Notes: a model not told the origin generated them from the sequence alone. Positions 8,800 to 19,468 are shown, counted from the stretch's first letter. The stretch is 64,000 nt of DNA from Paenibacillus xylanexedens (GCF_007680605.1 NZ_VEIO01000001.1:1612001-1676000), one strand, 5' to 3'. Made by a program: numbers and translations.

Positions 8800-9516
8800 A
8801 TGAAATTAACAAAGAAATCTGCGAGCTTTATCCTGCTAAGTGCTTTACTAACGGTAGCTCTGACGGGCTGTCAGTCCACTGATGCGAAGTCACCAACAAC
8901 CGGACAGAATTCGGCTGAGCAAAATACGTCGAACGGACAAAGTAAAGATGAAGGAACATCCGATTCAAAAAAAACGGACTCCGAAGGTACTGAAGGACAG
9001 GGCTCTGAGGCAGTGAAGGAAGGCTCAGTGAAGAAGGAAGGCAATGTGGTGCTGAAGGAGCTTGCTTTTGTTCATAACGAGCACACCATTGCGATTTCGG
9101 ATACAGCGAATGAAGAGCAGATGGAACAAATGCTGGGCAAACCAGACAATTTCAAATCCCATACGTACACTGCAGGGGACGGAACTAATATGGATAATTT
9201 AATCGGATTTACGGAAAAAGTATACACGTACCCTGGTCTGGAGATTAAAACCATCAGTGTACCTGAAGGCAAACAAGACTCGATCTTTAATATCCAAATT
9301 ACCGATCCCAAGTATACGACAGTCCGAAACATTAAAGCAGGGGACAGTCTGGACACACTTAAAAAAGCGTATCCTGAAGGCAAACTGTTAGGTAATGGGG
9401 CACCTGACGAGGAAGACGACTTCCGTTACGAGCCATCCAATTACGTAGATGTCATGTCGTTCCATATTAAGGATGCCAAGGTTGAAAGCATTCAGATCTT
9501 CAGCCTGCTGGACTAA
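8800..9516 (+). CDS. Lipoprotein of unknown function
   Basis: About 238 residues. A type II signal peptide ends in the lipobox LTG-C, then comes a low-complexity Ser/Thr/Gly/Glu/Lys linker (about residues 25-75). The C-terminal globular region starts near VVLKELAFVHNEHTIAISD; I do not recognise a named domain. The second of two adjacent ATG codons is taken as start because GGAGGG is 6 nt before it. It follows the two-component operon and has a candidate regulator site upstream, so it is likely a target or accessory sensor of that system. Anchored outside the membrane. Confidence 0.82.
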   Translation: MKLTKKSASFILLSALLTVALTGCQSTDAKSPTTGQNSAEQNTSNGQSKDEGTSDSKKTDSEGTEGQGSEAVKEGSVKKEGNVVLKELAFVHNEHTIAISDTANEEQMEQMLGKPDNFKSHTYTAGDGTNMDNLIGFTEKVYTYPGLEIKTISVPEGKQDSIFNIQITDPKYTTVRNIKAGDSLDTLKKAYPEGKLLGNGAPDEEDDFRYEPSNYVDVMSFHIKDAKVESIQIFSLLD

Positions 9517-9575
9517 AAGTGTAATCGATTCTCTTCTTTGATTCACAAGAACGTTATATACGATTTACTTTTCGG

Positions 9576-9603
9576 ACCTGCCCAATTTCTTGGGCAGGTT
9601 TTT
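9576..9603 (+). terminator. Terminator after the lipoprotein gene
   Basis: ACCTGCCCA at 9576-9584 pairs with TGGGCAGGT at 9591-9599 across a 6-nt loop, followed by a short T run. Confidence 0.85.
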
Positions 9604-9680
9604 ATGTCGTTATGAGTTGATAACGTTGTTCAGATCAGACGAACCATAGTGTGAAATAAGCGCACCACTATGTTTCCAAC

Positions 9681-10046
9681 CTACTTTCCAACTAATACAA
9701 ACACATTTTCATCAGGGGCTTTCATTACAGCAATATGTCCAGACTCTGTTGCAGAGGGAGTTCTAATCCATTTAATTTCTTCGTTTTTTCTTAGTTCGTC
9801 ATAGGTTTGTCTCACATCATCAACCAGAATTTCAACTTCTGTAAAGTTGATTTCATGGTGGTTGCTTAATACGAGTTCAGAACTGTCCTTTTGGGGGAAT
9901 TTTAAACCTATTACTGTCCAGGTAGAGCCGTTCTCCAAGTTACGTTCTATTTTCCAATTTTCTGTTAACCCCATAGAACTGTAGAACAAAAGTGATTTCT
10001 CAATATTTTTTGTATGTATACAAACACATTCTAATTTTTTAAACAC
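9681..10046 (-). CDS. VOC (glyoxalase/bleomycin-resistance) family protein
   Basis: About 121 residues with the paired beta-alpha-beta-beta-beta layout of the vicinal oxygen chelate family: ECVCIHTKNIEKSLLFYSSMGL at the N-terminus and a second half ending in APDENVFVLVGK. A GTG start at 10046 (reads MFKKLECV) is chosen because AAGGAG is 9 nt upstream; the ATG at 10055 directly abuts that site. Such proteins include metal-dependent lyases, dioxygenases and drug-binding proteins; no specific role can be assigned. Single gene, no operon partner. Confidence 0.8.
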   Translation of the reverse strand: MFKKLECVCIHTKNIEKSLLFYSSMGLTENWKIERNLENGSTWTVIGLKFPQKDSSELVLSNHHEINFTEVEILVDDVRQTYDELRKNEEIKWIRTPSATESGHIAVMKAPDENVFVLVGK

Positions 10047-10321
10047 CTGATGCATCTCCTTCTATCATGTATAAGAACTAATGTTCTCTGTATGGATTCT
10101 ACTATTTTCCATGTTTAAAAGCAATAATATACTAGAAAAGGAGCTTGAAAAAATTCAGGGACAAGTTTTCCTCACGCAACTTTTTTGGATTCCGATTAAA
10201 CTCTTGCGGCACTCAGACTATGTTTGCTTACACTTAAAACGTTTCTCTAGACCCACACAAATGTTCAATGATACCATCATACAAGTGTTATGACAGTTGA
10301 AGATTGCAGGAGGAACGGAAA

Positions 10322-11221
10322 GTGGATCAAGTAAGATACGATAACTTAAAACTCGGGGAACGTGGGGCGATCATCAGTATCATCGCTTATATATGTTTGA
10401 CCGCACTAAAGTTGGTGATTGGCACAATTGCTGGCTCTGAAGCACTCAAAGCAGACGGTTTAAATAACGCAACGGATATTGTCGCATCCATCGCCGTACT
10501 GATTGGTTTAAGGTTCGCCCAGCGTCCGGCCGATAAAGACCATACATATGGCCACTGGAGAGCTGAAACGGTAGCATCTCTTGTAGCCTCATTTATCATG
10601 ATGGCCGTCGGACTGCAAGTGTTGTTTGAAGCCTTCGGTTCTGTTTTTGAGGGGAAGCATGAATCGCCTGATCTTCTTGCCGCCTATACAGGGATTTTCT
10701 GTGCGATTGTGATGTACTTCGTCTACCGATACAACAAAAGGCTAGCCACACAAATCAAGAGTCAGGCCGTGATGGCGGCCGCACGGGATAATATCTCCGA
10801 TGCTTGGGTGAGTATCGGTGCCGTCGTCGGGATCGTAGGTTCTCAGTTCGGTCTTCCTTGGCTTGACCCTGTAACGGCGATTATCGTCGGTTTGCTGATC
10901 TGCAAAACGGCATGGGATATTTTCAGAGAAGCTACGCACCATCTTACCGATGGATTTGATGTAGAGTTGATTCAAGAATACCGGGAGACCATAGCCGGGA
11001 TTGATGGTGTAGAGAAGGTCAAAGATGTAAGAGCACGTAATTATGGCAGTAACGCCGTAGTTGACGTGGTGATCACGGTTCGGGGAGATTTGGATCTGCA
11101 GCAAGCTCATGATATTTGTACCGATGTTGAGAACGAGCTTCTGGAAGAGCATGATGTGTATACGGTACACGTTCACGTCGAGCCGGAGCCAGAGCAGGAA
11201 GCAGTCAAAGAATACATGTAA
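10322..11221 (+). CDS. Cation diffusion facilitator family efflux protein
   Basis: About 299 residues, six predicted membrane segments and a C-terminal cytoplasmic ferredoxin-like domain. Metal-site motifs are visible: DGLNNATD in the second helix, HTYGHWRAE in the following loop and DNISDAW in the fifth helix; the C-terminal domain carries VHVHVEPE. It exports divalent metal ions by proton antiport; the sequence resembles the Bacillus manganese exporters MneP/MneS more than zinc CzcD, but specificity is inference. A GTG at 10322 is used, with AGGAGG 8 nt upstream; the TTG at 10304 lies before that site. The 275-bp region upstream shows no recognised riboswitch or metal box. Confidence 0.9.
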   Translation: MDQVRYDNLKLGERGAIISIIAYICLTALKLVIGTIAGSEALKADGLNNATDIVASIAVLIGLRFAQRPADKDHTYGHWRAETVASLVASFIMMAVGLQVLFEAFGSVFEGKHESPDLLAAYTGIFCAIVMYFVYRYNKRLATQIKSQAVMAAARDNISDAWVSIGAVVGIVGSQFGLPWLDPVTAIIVGLLICKTAWDIFREATHHLTDGFDVELIQEYRETIAGIDGVEKVKDVRARNYGSNAVVDVVITVRGDLDLQQAHDICTDVENELLEEHDVYTVHVHVEPEPEQEAVKEYM

Positions 11222-11254
11222 TATTGTTCGAAATGAAGGGTTAAGAAAAAGCAG

Positions 11255-11288
11255 AAACCAGTAAACGATAAAGTTTACTGGTTTTTTT
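11255..11288 (+). terminator. Terminator after the cation efflux gene
   Basis: AAACCAGTAAAC at 11255-11266 pairs perfectly with 11273-11284 across GATAAA, followed by T residues. Confidence 0.9.
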
Positions 11289-11361
11289 GGTGCTATTACC
11301 TGCGAGCTTATTTCACATTTTTTGGAATCCCAACATCAATTCAAATGACCTCATTCGACAA

Positions 11362-11832
11362 TCATTTAGGCATATTGTACATAATCAAATTATTGTACTT
11401 GTCCGCATGTTTTTGCTCATCCAGAATAATGCCCCACACCGTGTCTTTGTAGATGCCGTAGGGAAGACCAAACCATATTTTTCTGTACTTCTCCACAGCG
11501 GCAAGCTCACCCTGAAATGCTTTTTGCAAACCACCAAGATATGATGTGACGGTTTCCGGGGGTTCACTGCTCATACCCGTGATTTCCTGACCTGTGAGGT
11601 CCTTATACATCTCTCTGAACATCCGATTATGCCCGCGTTCGTCATCACGGATGCTTGTAATGATTGCTGCTTGATATGTGTCTGGAGCCATGCGAATGAG
11701 AGCATCATAGAACAGTTCGTCATTTCGTTCGCCTTGAACAGCGGATTGTATTAGTCCGAGCGCTTCAGCTGTTGATGTTGCCCATACGGGAGTAAATGGC
11801 TTTCTATAAAAATAAGGATATGTTGCGTACAT
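11362..11832 (-). CDS. Ferritin-like domain protein
   Basis: About 156 residues, mostly helical. Carboxylate/histidine motifs of a ferritin-like four-helix bundle are visible: QGERNDELFYDALIR, then RDDERGHNRMFREMY, then QGELAAVEKYRK and LDEQKHADKYN (two ExxH-type pairs, DDERGH and DEQKH). A di-iron or rubrerythrin-like role is plausible; the substrate is unknown. The start at 11832 has GGAGGG 6 nt upstream; the longer frame from 11871 adds a His-rich stretch without support. Transcribed away from the cation efflux gene and converging on its terminator. Confidence 0.82.
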   Translation of the reverse strand: MYATYPYFYRKPFTPVWATSTAEALGLIQSAVQGERNDELFYDALIRMAPDTYQAAIITSIRDDERGHNRMFREMYKDLTGQEITGMSSEPPETVTSYLGGLQKAFQGELAAVEKYRKIWFGLPYGIYKDTVWGIILDEQKHADKYNNLIMYNMPK

Positions 11833-11937
11833 GCTAATCCCTCCATGCCCATGATGAAATAAGATATGCACATACGCCCAGTAACGTTAACCATCTTTTC
11901 AATAGAAAATTTATACGAAATGTCTTACCCCGGCATT

Positions 11938-12408
11938 CTAACGAGTTGAACGCTTAACGATATCATCTGGCAATGTCTGTTTAATAAGCTTACTGTAACC
12001 ATAGGCAAGCACAAAGGGCAGGAAATAGGACCAGTACGTCCAGAAGATATTCCAACCGTTAAAGTAAACAACATGACCAAACAACTTAGCACACCACTCA
12101 ATCAGTGTCAGCACAAGAGCCGATATAAAGATACTTGGCCACGGTCTGGCCTTTTTCACCAAAATCATGTACATCATAATACATCCCGTAATAGGATATA
12201 TACCAAGATCCATCGGCAGAGCAGCATATGACTGGTTGTTCGTATTGGGCATAATATTCCAAAAATAATTAAACCCTACACTGTTAATGCAAGCCGATAT
12301 GGCTACACCAAGTGGGAAATATAACACGAGCAAGTAGTAGTGACGCCTTAAAATCCATGCACCCAGCAGCAAGGGGATGAGCATACCCAGAACCCAGTTA
12401 CCCAGCAT
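11938..12408 (-). CDS. Membrane protein, CBO0543-like
   Basis: About 156 residues with four to five hydrophobic segments: LGNWVLGMLIPLLLGAWIL, YYLLVLYFPLGVAISACI, YPITGCIMMYMILV, SIFISALVLTLIEWCAKL and FWTYWSYFLPFVLAYGYSK. The closing WN-x-FWTYWSYF region and overall size resemble the CBO0543 family of uncharacterised Firmicute membrane proteins; this is recognition by pattern only. ATG 12408 has GGAGGG 7 nt upstream. A 61-residue membrane protein gene lies just upstream on the same strand and may be cotranscribed. No function is known. Confidence 0.75.
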   Translation of the reverse strand: MLGNWVLGMLIPLLLGAWILRRHYYLLVLYFPLGVAISACINSVGFNYFWNIMPNTNNQSYAALPMDLGIYPITGCIMMYMILVKKARPWPSIFISALVLTLIEWCAKLFGHVVYFNGWNIFWTYWSYFLPFVLAYGYSKLIKQTLPDDIVKRSTR

Positions 12409-12487
12409 ATCATTTCCCTCCAAATCTAACTCTGATCTTCGACTTCTGTCTCGAATTTAATAGTGTTTATATGTGGCATTTGGCGAT

Positions 12488-12673
12488 TTAATCTGTTTTT
12501 TTCTGTTCAAGGAGACGGTTGACTTGCTCCGCAATGGCATCTAGTTTTCGATTGTAGTGCTTGTAAGTGAACCAGCCAACAACGGCTTTAACTGCAAAGA
12601 AGAGAACTGCAGCGATAATCACCAAAATGTAATCATGTGCAATGTGTTTTAACCAATCATTAATGTGCTGCAT
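12488..12673 (-). CDS. Small membrane protein
   Basis: Sixty-one residues: a short amphipathic N-terminus (MQHINDWLKHIAHD), one membrane helix (YILVIIAAVLFFAVKAVVGWF) and a basic, helical tail (KLDAIAEQVNRLLEQKKTD). A GGGG-rich site lies about 9 nt before the ATG. It is upstream of the CBO0543-like gene on the same strand, separated by about 80 bp. Composition is protein-like with an obvious helix and tail, but no family is recognised. Confidence 0.6.
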   Translation of the reverse strand: MQHINDWLKHIAHDYILVIIAAVLFFAVKAVVGWFTYKHYNRKLDAIAEQVNRLLEQKKTD

Positions 12674-12774
12674 TGTTTATAACCCCCGTCGCGTACATAT
12701 ATCATCTGGTTAAGATGCCCATTAAATCTTAAGGTAATTCATAAAAGCTAATAAGATCCTTTGCGTATAAAGTG

Positions 12775-12803
12775 TTGCTTTTTGTCGAAAATCATGCTAC
12801 ATT
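12775..12803 (+). promoter_or_regulatory. Promoter of the beta-glucoside operon
   Basis: TTGCTT at 12775-12780, a 17-bp spacer, then TACATT at 12798-12803. The cre site starts 6 bp downstream, at about the transcription start, a standard position for catabolite repression. Confidence 0.6.
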
Positions 12804-12808
12804 AGCGA

Positions 12809-12822
12809 TGTAAACGTTTATA
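12809..12822. promoter_or_regulatory. cre site (CcpA)
   Basis: TGTAAACGTTTATA differs from the palindromic ideal TGTAAACGTTTACA at one base. Its place just after the -10 element fits CcpA repression of the bgl operon when glucose is present. Confidence 0.8.
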
Positions 12823-12855
12823 AATCTTTAAACAACATCATATATGATTCAATTT

Positions 12856-12938
12856 GGCGTGTTACTGTTCGGCAGGCAAGGCTTAAATTGGGTGGTTTGT
12901 ATATTTAATATACCCGCCCTATTTAAGCCTTTTTTTAT
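12856..12938 (+). promoter_or_regulatory. RAT antiterminator and overlapping terminator
   Basis: The sequence GGCGTGTTACTG-TTCG-GCAGGCAAGG (12856-12881) matches the ribonucleic antiterminator bound by LicT/SacY proteins. It overlaps the left arm of a terminator: AGGCTTAAAT at 12879-12888 pairs with ATTTAAGCCT at 12921-12930, with inner G-rich/C-rich pairing, then seven T. The two structures exclude each other, so the LicT-type protein coded in the operon decides read-through. Confidence 0.92.
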
Positions 12939-12965
12939 GCACAATTTCAGGGGCGAGGTGTTTTT

Positions 12966-14864
12966 ATGAATTACAAAGAAACCGCTAAGGATATCCTTGA
13001 CAAAGTAGGCGGACAAGAAAATATCAATGATTTTCTCCATTGCTCCACCCGCTTAAGGATGAATCTGAAAGATCCGAGTCAAGCAAAAACCGAAGAGATT
13101 AAAGCGATGGATGGCGTAATGGGTGCCGTATACAGCGGGGGACAATATCAGATCATAATCGGAAATGATGTAAGCTATGTATATAATGAACTGAAGCAAA
13201 TGGTCACTATAAACACAGAGGCAGACTCACAGCCAAACAAGAAAAGAGATTTGAGCTTCAAAGGTTTGTTTGAGAGTTTTGCCGGATTGATTACGGGCAT
13301 TTTCCAGCCGATCATTCCAGCAATCGCAGCAGCAGGGATGTTTAAAGCTTTGCTTTTGTTGTGTACCTCGCTTGGTATACTATCAAAAGAAAATCAGATT
13401 TACGCACTATTGCTTAATATCGCTGATGCAGCGTTCTACTTCCTGCCTGTATTGCTGGCATACTCCAGTGCACAGAAATTCAAAACAAATCCATATATTG
13501 CAGCCACACTGGCGGGAGTTCTGTTACACCCCAAAATGATCGCGCTACTTGGAGGAGAAGTACCTGTAGATATTGCGGGTATTCCTGTTCCTAACATCAG
13601 TTATGCATCAAGCGTTTTACCCATCATTTTGACCGTTTGGCTCATGTCATATGTCGAGAAATTCGCGGATAAGGTATCCCCTGGACCAGTAAAAATCTTC
13701 CTGAAACCGTTGATTGTTATTCTTGTCATGGCACCACTGGCTCTCACGGTTCTGGGACCAATCGGTAACTATTTAGGTGTGGGATTGTCTGACGGTTTAT
13801 TCTGGATTCAAGGTAAAATTGGCTGGTTAACCGTTGTAATTTTGGCTGTATTCCTTCCGTTTATCGTCATGTTCGGAATGCACAAAGTGTTTTATCCCGT
13901 TATTTTCGCAGCCATGGTTTCACCCGGCTATGAAACATTGATCCATAGTGCGATGCTTTCTTCTAACATGGCACAAGGCGCTGGAGCGCTTGCGGTCTGG
14001 TTCCTGGCAAAAGACAAGAAATTGAAGCAGGTTGCATTGCCAGCGGGTATATCCGGATTGTTCGGCATTACCGAACCGGCTTTGTACGGGGTACATTTAC
14101 GTCTGAAACGCACTTTGGTCGCTTGTATGATTGGTGCGGGGTCAGCGGGACTCTTTGCCGGTATCGTTAACTTGAAAGCTTATGCAGCAGTAGGTCCGGG
14201 TCTCGCTTCTTTACCGATGTTTATCGGGGCGGAAAATAACTTTACCTACGCGCTGATTACAGCAGCTATTTCGATTATTGTTACGCCAATTGCCGTATAT
14301 TTCATCGGCTTTAATGATCCTGGAGCAGAGTCTCATGCACAAGCTTCATCAGGAAAATCTGTTCAGGAAGAAACAACATCTGTAGCTCCGAAGAAAGAGA
14401 AATTGCAGTCTCGTTTGGTTGTTTTCTCCCCGATTGAAGGAGAGGCTATTCCGTTAAAGGCGGTAAACGACGAAGCGTTCTCCCAAGAGGCAATGGGGAA
14501 AGGCATGGCAATTAAACCTGCCAAGGGACAAGTTGTGGCTCCATTTGATGGAACTGTGCAAACCGTTTTTCGTACCAAACACTCCATCGGTTTGAAATCA
14601 GTAGAAGGCGTTGAACTTCTGATTCACGTCGGCATTGATACCGTCAAATTAAAAGGACAGCATTTTAATGTTGTTGTTCAGGAGGGAGATCTCGTGAAAC
14701 ACGGTCAACTTCTAATGGAGTTCGATATGGAAGCCATTGAAAAAGCGGGCTTTGACACAACAACACCGATTATTGTAACAAACAGTGGTGATTATCTTGA
14801 AATCCTTGGACATGAGCAATCTGAAAAAATAGGACCTGAGACGCCACTTATAACCATTTTGTAA
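12966..14864 (+). CDS. bglP: PTS beta-glucoside transporter EIIBCA
   Basis: 632 residues. It imports and phosphorylates beta-glucosides at the membrane. Domains in order: EIIB (about 1-85) with the phosphocysteine in LHCSTRLRMN near residue 25; EIIC membrane domain (about 100-450) with the loop motif GITEPALYGVHLRLKR; EIIA (about 480-632) with the active His in LLIHVGIDTVKLKGQHF near residue 552. Domain order B-C-A is that of BglP/BglF. First gene of a three-gene operon with antiterminator and GH1, under RAT and cre control. GAGGTG precedes the ATG. Confidence 0.95.
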   Translation: MNYKETAKDILDKVGGQENINDFLHCSTRLRMNLKDPSQAKTEEIKAMDGVMGAVYSGGQYQIIIGNDVSYVYNELKQMVTINTEADSQPNKKRDLSFKGLFESFAGLITGIFQPIIPAIAAAGMFKALLLLCTSLGILSKENQIYALLLNIADAAFYFLPVLLAYSSAQKFKTNPYIAATLAGVLLHPKMIALLGGEVPVDIAGIPVPNISYASSVLPIILTVWLMSYVEKFADKVSPGPVKIFLKPLIVILVMAPLALTVLGPIGNYLGVGLSDGLFWIQGKIGWLTVVILAVFLPFIVMFGMHKVFYPVIFAAMVSPGYETLIHSAMLSSNMAQGAGALAVWFLAKDKKLKQVALPAGISGLFGITEPALYGVHLRLKRTLVACMIGAGSAGLFAGIVNLKAYAAVGPGLASLPMFIGAENNFTYALITAAISIIVTPIAVYFIGFNDPGAESHAQASSGKSVQEETTSVAPKKEKLQSRLVVFSPIEGEAIPLKAVNDEAFSQEAMGKGMAIKPAKGQVVAPFDGTVQTVFRTKHSIGLKSVEGVELLIHVGIDTVKLKGQHFNVVVQEGDLVKHGQLLMEFDMEAIEKAGFDTTTPIIVTNSGDYLEILGHEQSEKIGPETPLITIL

Positions 14865-14907
14865 TATTATGGGGTGAAATTCATCCTGAACATAGAGGAG
14901 CATGGAT

Positions 14908-15747
14908 ATGAGAGTAGTAAAAGTTCTCAATACAAGTATTGTTTTGGCCAAGCGTAATGACAACAAAGAGGTTATTGCCATGGGCAAAGGAATTGGCTTC
15001 AGAAGCAGACCCGGGGACATGATTAACGAAAATGAAATTGAAAAAGTATATGTCGTTGAGAATGAAGGAATGTCCTCGGATATGACGACTCTGATGAAAG
15101 AGACGCCGGAAGAGTATTTAATTTTGGCAGACGAAATCATATCCTATGCGAAACAAGTATTATCGCGTGATCTCAGTGAAAATCTCTATTTTTCGTTAAC
15201 AGACCACCTCCATATGGCCGCCAAACGATTCAAATCGAATATTACGATACAAAATCGGATGTTATGGGAAGTGCAGAAGTTTTATCCGCAAGAATTTCTC
15301 ATTGGGAAGCAGGCATTGAAGTTTATTAAAGATAAGCTTGGACTGGATCTGCCGGAAGAGGAGGCAGCTAACATCGCCTTCCATCTGGTCAACGCGCAGC
15401 AAACGGAACAGAACATGAGTCAGGTCATGATGATGACGAATACCGTTAAAGATATTCTTAACATTATTCGCATTCATTACGGAATTGAGTTGGACACATC
15501 GAGCATTAATTATTCACGCTTTCTAACTCATCTGCAGTTTTTTGTACAGCGATTATTAGAGAACACGATGCTTGAATCCAAGGATGATGAACTGCTTGAG
15601 CGGATCTCCAGCAAGTATCCGGAGGAGAGCAACTGTGTTTCCAAGATCAACAATTACATTGGCGCGAAATTCGAACGATTTATGTCCAACGAAGAAAGAT
15701 TGTATCTCATCATTCACATCAGCCGTGTGATGGACAGAGCGCATTAA
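14908..15747 (+). CDS. licT: LicT/BglG-family transcriptional antiterminator
   Basis: About 279 residues. The N-terminal RNA-binding domain (about 1-55, VVKVLNTSIVLAKRNDNKE and GKGIGFRSRPGD) is followed by two PTS regulation domains. PRD1 His candidates are in LTDHLHMAAKRF and PRD2 ones in FLTHLQFFVQRL and LIIHISRVM. It binds the RAT upstream of bglP and is itself controlled by phosphorylation: HPr and EIIBgl act in opposite ways in the known family. ATG 14908 is 7 nt from GAGGAG; the ATG at 14902 is too close. The position between permease and glucosidase differs from the licT-first order of Bacillus bgl operons. Confidence 0.93.
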   Translation: MRVVKVLNTSIVLAKRNDNKEVIAMGKGIGFRSRPGDMINENEIEKVYVVENEGMSSDMTTLMKETPEEYLILADEIISYAKQVLSRDLSENLYFSLTDHLHMAAKRFKSNITIQNRMLWEVQKFYPQEFLIGKQALKFIKDKLGLDLPEEEAANIAFHLVNAQQTEQNMSQVMMMTNTVKDILNIIRIHYGIELDTSSINYSRFLTHLQFFVQRLLENTMLESKDDELLERISSKYPEESNCVSKINNYIGAKFERFMSNEERLYLIIHISRVMDRAH

Positions 15748-17211
<1,464 letters not shown>

Positions 17212-17233
17212 ACACATGCTAAAAAGTTAAACT

Positions 17234-17274
17234 AAGAGATGATTTCTGTATTATAAAGAAATCATCTCTTTTCA
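17234..17274 (+). terminator. Terminator after the bgl operon
   Basis: AAGAGATGATTTC at 17234-17246 pairs with GAAATCATCTCTT at 17258-17270, 13 bp, followed by TTCATT. Confidence 0.85.
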
Positions 17275-17419
17275 TTCATACAATGATTTGACAGGCGAAA
17301 ACAAATTATAAATATATCTTTCAGCACATTCTTCTTTTCGGTAGAATAGAGTTATCCAATCTGTAATCTTTTTCCTTATTGATAATGGATTGGAAAAATG
17401 ATTCGAAGGAGGAGAATGA

Positions 17420-19468
17420 ATGAAATCGGCTGCTTGCAGGGAGAAGCGATTGGTGTACAGAAGGATGGGTTTGATGCTCGTATTCATCATGCTGGCAAGC
17501 GTTCTACTTGGGCCTGCCTCAACGGCTAGGGCTGCCGGGAAGACGATAACGTCCATGGATTACTTTTCATCTGCTGACGGACCTGTCATATCCAAATCTG
17601 GGGTTGGCAAGGCAAGTTTCGGGTTCGTGATGCCTAAGTTTAACGGGGGCTCTGCTGCATGGAGCGAAGTAAAGGGAGATTTAGGGATTAATGTCAAGGT
17701 AGGAAGCGAGTGGGTGGATATTGATCAGGCGCAAGGCTTTACGTACAACCAAAACTGGGGGCACTGGACTGACGCCGGCTTTCATGGATATTGGTTCACT
17801 CTCTCCACAACAACCGATGTTCAATTGTATTCCAAAGCGAATGGAATAAAGCTTGATTATCGACTGGTCTTTCAAAACATTAACGAAACGACGATCACAG
17901 GAATGAGCCCTACACAGGGGCCTGATATCATTGCCAGTAGCACCGGAGGCGCCGGTTTTACGTATCCCACCTTTAACAATAATCCATCAATTACCTATCA
18001 AGCCGTTGCTCAGGATCTCAAGGTGTATGTGAAACCTGTGCAAAGCAACACGTGGATTGATATTGACAATAACGCAGCCAGCGGCTGGATTTACGATCAG
18101 AACTTCGGCCAATTCACGGAGGGTGGAGGAGGATATTGGTTTAACGTAACCGAGTCTATTCACGTCAAGCTCCAGTCCAAAACATCGGCTGCGAATGTTA
18201 TTTACACCATTACATTCAATGAACCTGTGCGTAATTCATTCGTAGTTACTCCGTATGAAGGGACAACTTTCACAGCGGATGGAAGCGGTTCCATAGGTAT
18301 TCCACTGCCCAAGATTGGCGGGAGCGCACCTATTGCGAAGGAATTACAACATTTTGTGTACCAAATTCATATCAATGGTCAGTGGGTAGACTTAAGTAAT
18401 AGTGGTCTAAGTAAATTCACGTATTCCGCCAATGGCTACAATCCGATTTCCGATGCCAATCAGTGGGGATACTGGGCCGATCATATCTACGGTTTGTGGT
18501 TCCGACCTATTCAGGAAAATATGCAAATTCGAATCGGCTATCCGCTTAATGGGCAACCCGGTGGAAACGTGGGTAGTAACTATGTGAACTATACACTTAT
18601 TGGAAACCCGGATGCCCCACGTCCCGATGGTTCGGACCAAGAAGACATCTCCATCGGTACACCGAACAATCCGGCGATTGAAGGCATGAATCTGATTTGG
18701 CAGGATGAGTTCAGTGGTTCTGCGCTGGATACAAGCAAATGGAATATAGAAACAGGGTATTATCTCAATGATGATCCGGGAACCTGGGGTTGGGGCAATG
18801 CGGAGCTGCAGCATTACACTACCAGTACGGAAAATATTTATGTTCAGGACGGAAAATTAAATATCCGTGCAACACATAGTAACCAATCCTTCCCTCAAGA
18901 CCCGAATCGTTTTGCGAAATATGCCTCCGGTAAAGTGAATACCAAAGACAAGTTATCCTTGAAGTACGGACGTGTCGATTTCCGTGCCAAGTTGCCTACA
19001 GGGGATGGCGTCTGGCCTGCACTCTGGATGCTGCCGCAAGATTCGGTATATGGCACATGGGCTGCATCAGGCGAAATTGACGTGATGGAGGCAAGAGGTC
19101 GTCTGCCTGGAACAACCAGTGGCACGATTCACTTTGGCGGGCAATGGCCTGCCAATCAGTATGCAGGTGGAGAGTATCACTTCCCGGCAGGACAAACGAT
19201 TGCTAACGATTATCACGTATATTCTGTAGTTTGGGAACCGGACAACATCAAGTGGTACGTAGACGGTAAATTCTTCTATAAAGTTACCAATCAGCAGTGG
19301 TCGTCTGCAGCTGCACCCAACAACCCTCATGCTCCGTTTGATGAACCGTTCTATTTAATCATGAACTTGGCCATTGGCGGTAATTTCGATGGTGGTCGCA
19401 TTCCCGATGCTTCGGATATTCCTGCAACCATGCAGGTGGATTATGTTCGGGTATATAAACAGCAATAA
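17420..19468 (+). CDS. Secreted GH16 beta-glucanase with three N-terminal repeat modules
   Basis: 682 residues. A basic N-terminus and hydrophobic core end in a signal peptidase I site near STARAA. Three related modules follow, at about 45-153, 167-268 and 275-396. They share a W-V/I-D-I/L stretch, an aromatic-rich Y-x-x-N-x-G-x-W/F stretch and YWF or LWF. The C-terminal GH16 domain (about 425-682) has NLIWQDEFSG and the catalytic GEIDVMEARG (Glu near 551 and 556), with WNAEL-like WGNAELQHYT. Family knowledge points to a 1,3- or 1,3-1,4-beta-glucan (laminarin/lichenan) endohydrolase; the repeats are probably carbohydrate- or wall-binding. AAGGAGGAG precedes the ATG. Its oligosaccharide products could feed the neighbouring PTS. 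Confidence 0.92.
   Translation: MKSAACREKRLVYRRMGLMLVFIMLASVLLGPASTARAAGKTITSMDYFSSADGPVISKSGVGKASFGFVMPKFNGGSAAWSEVKGDLGINVKVGSEWVDIDQAQGFTYNQNWGHWTDAGFHGYWFTLSTTTDVQLYSKANGIKLDYRLVFQNINETTITGMSPTQGPDIIASSTGGAGFTYPTFNNNPSITYQAVAQDLKVYVKPVQSNTWIDIDNNAASGWIYDQNFGQFTEGGGGYWFNVTESIHVKLQSKTSAANVIYTITFNEPVRNSFVVTPYEGTTFTADGSGSIGIPLPKIGGSAPIAKELQHFVYQIHINGQWVDLSNSGLSKFTYSANGYNPISDANQWGYWADHIYGLWFRPIQENMQIRIGYPLNGQPGGNVGSNYVNYTLIGNPDAPRPDGSDQEDISIGTPNNPAIEGMNLIWQDEFSGSALDTSKWNIETGYYLNDDPGTWGWGNAELQHYTTSTENIYVQDGKLNIRATHSNQSFPQDPNRFAKYASGKVNTKDKLSLKYGRVDFRAKLPTGDGVWPALWMLPQDSVYGTWAASGEIDVMEARGRLPGTTSGTIHFGGQWPANQYAGGEYHFPAGQTIANDYHVYSVVWEPDNIKWYVDGKFFYKVTNQQWSSAAAPNNPHAPFDEPFYLIMNLAIGGNFDGGRIPDASDIPATMQVDYVRVYKQQ

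Noticed and set aside
10081..10293. A 70-codon open frame in the gap before the cation efflux gene
   Set aside because: No ribosome binding site, no recognisable domain and poor composition; it ends before the efflux gene's own site.
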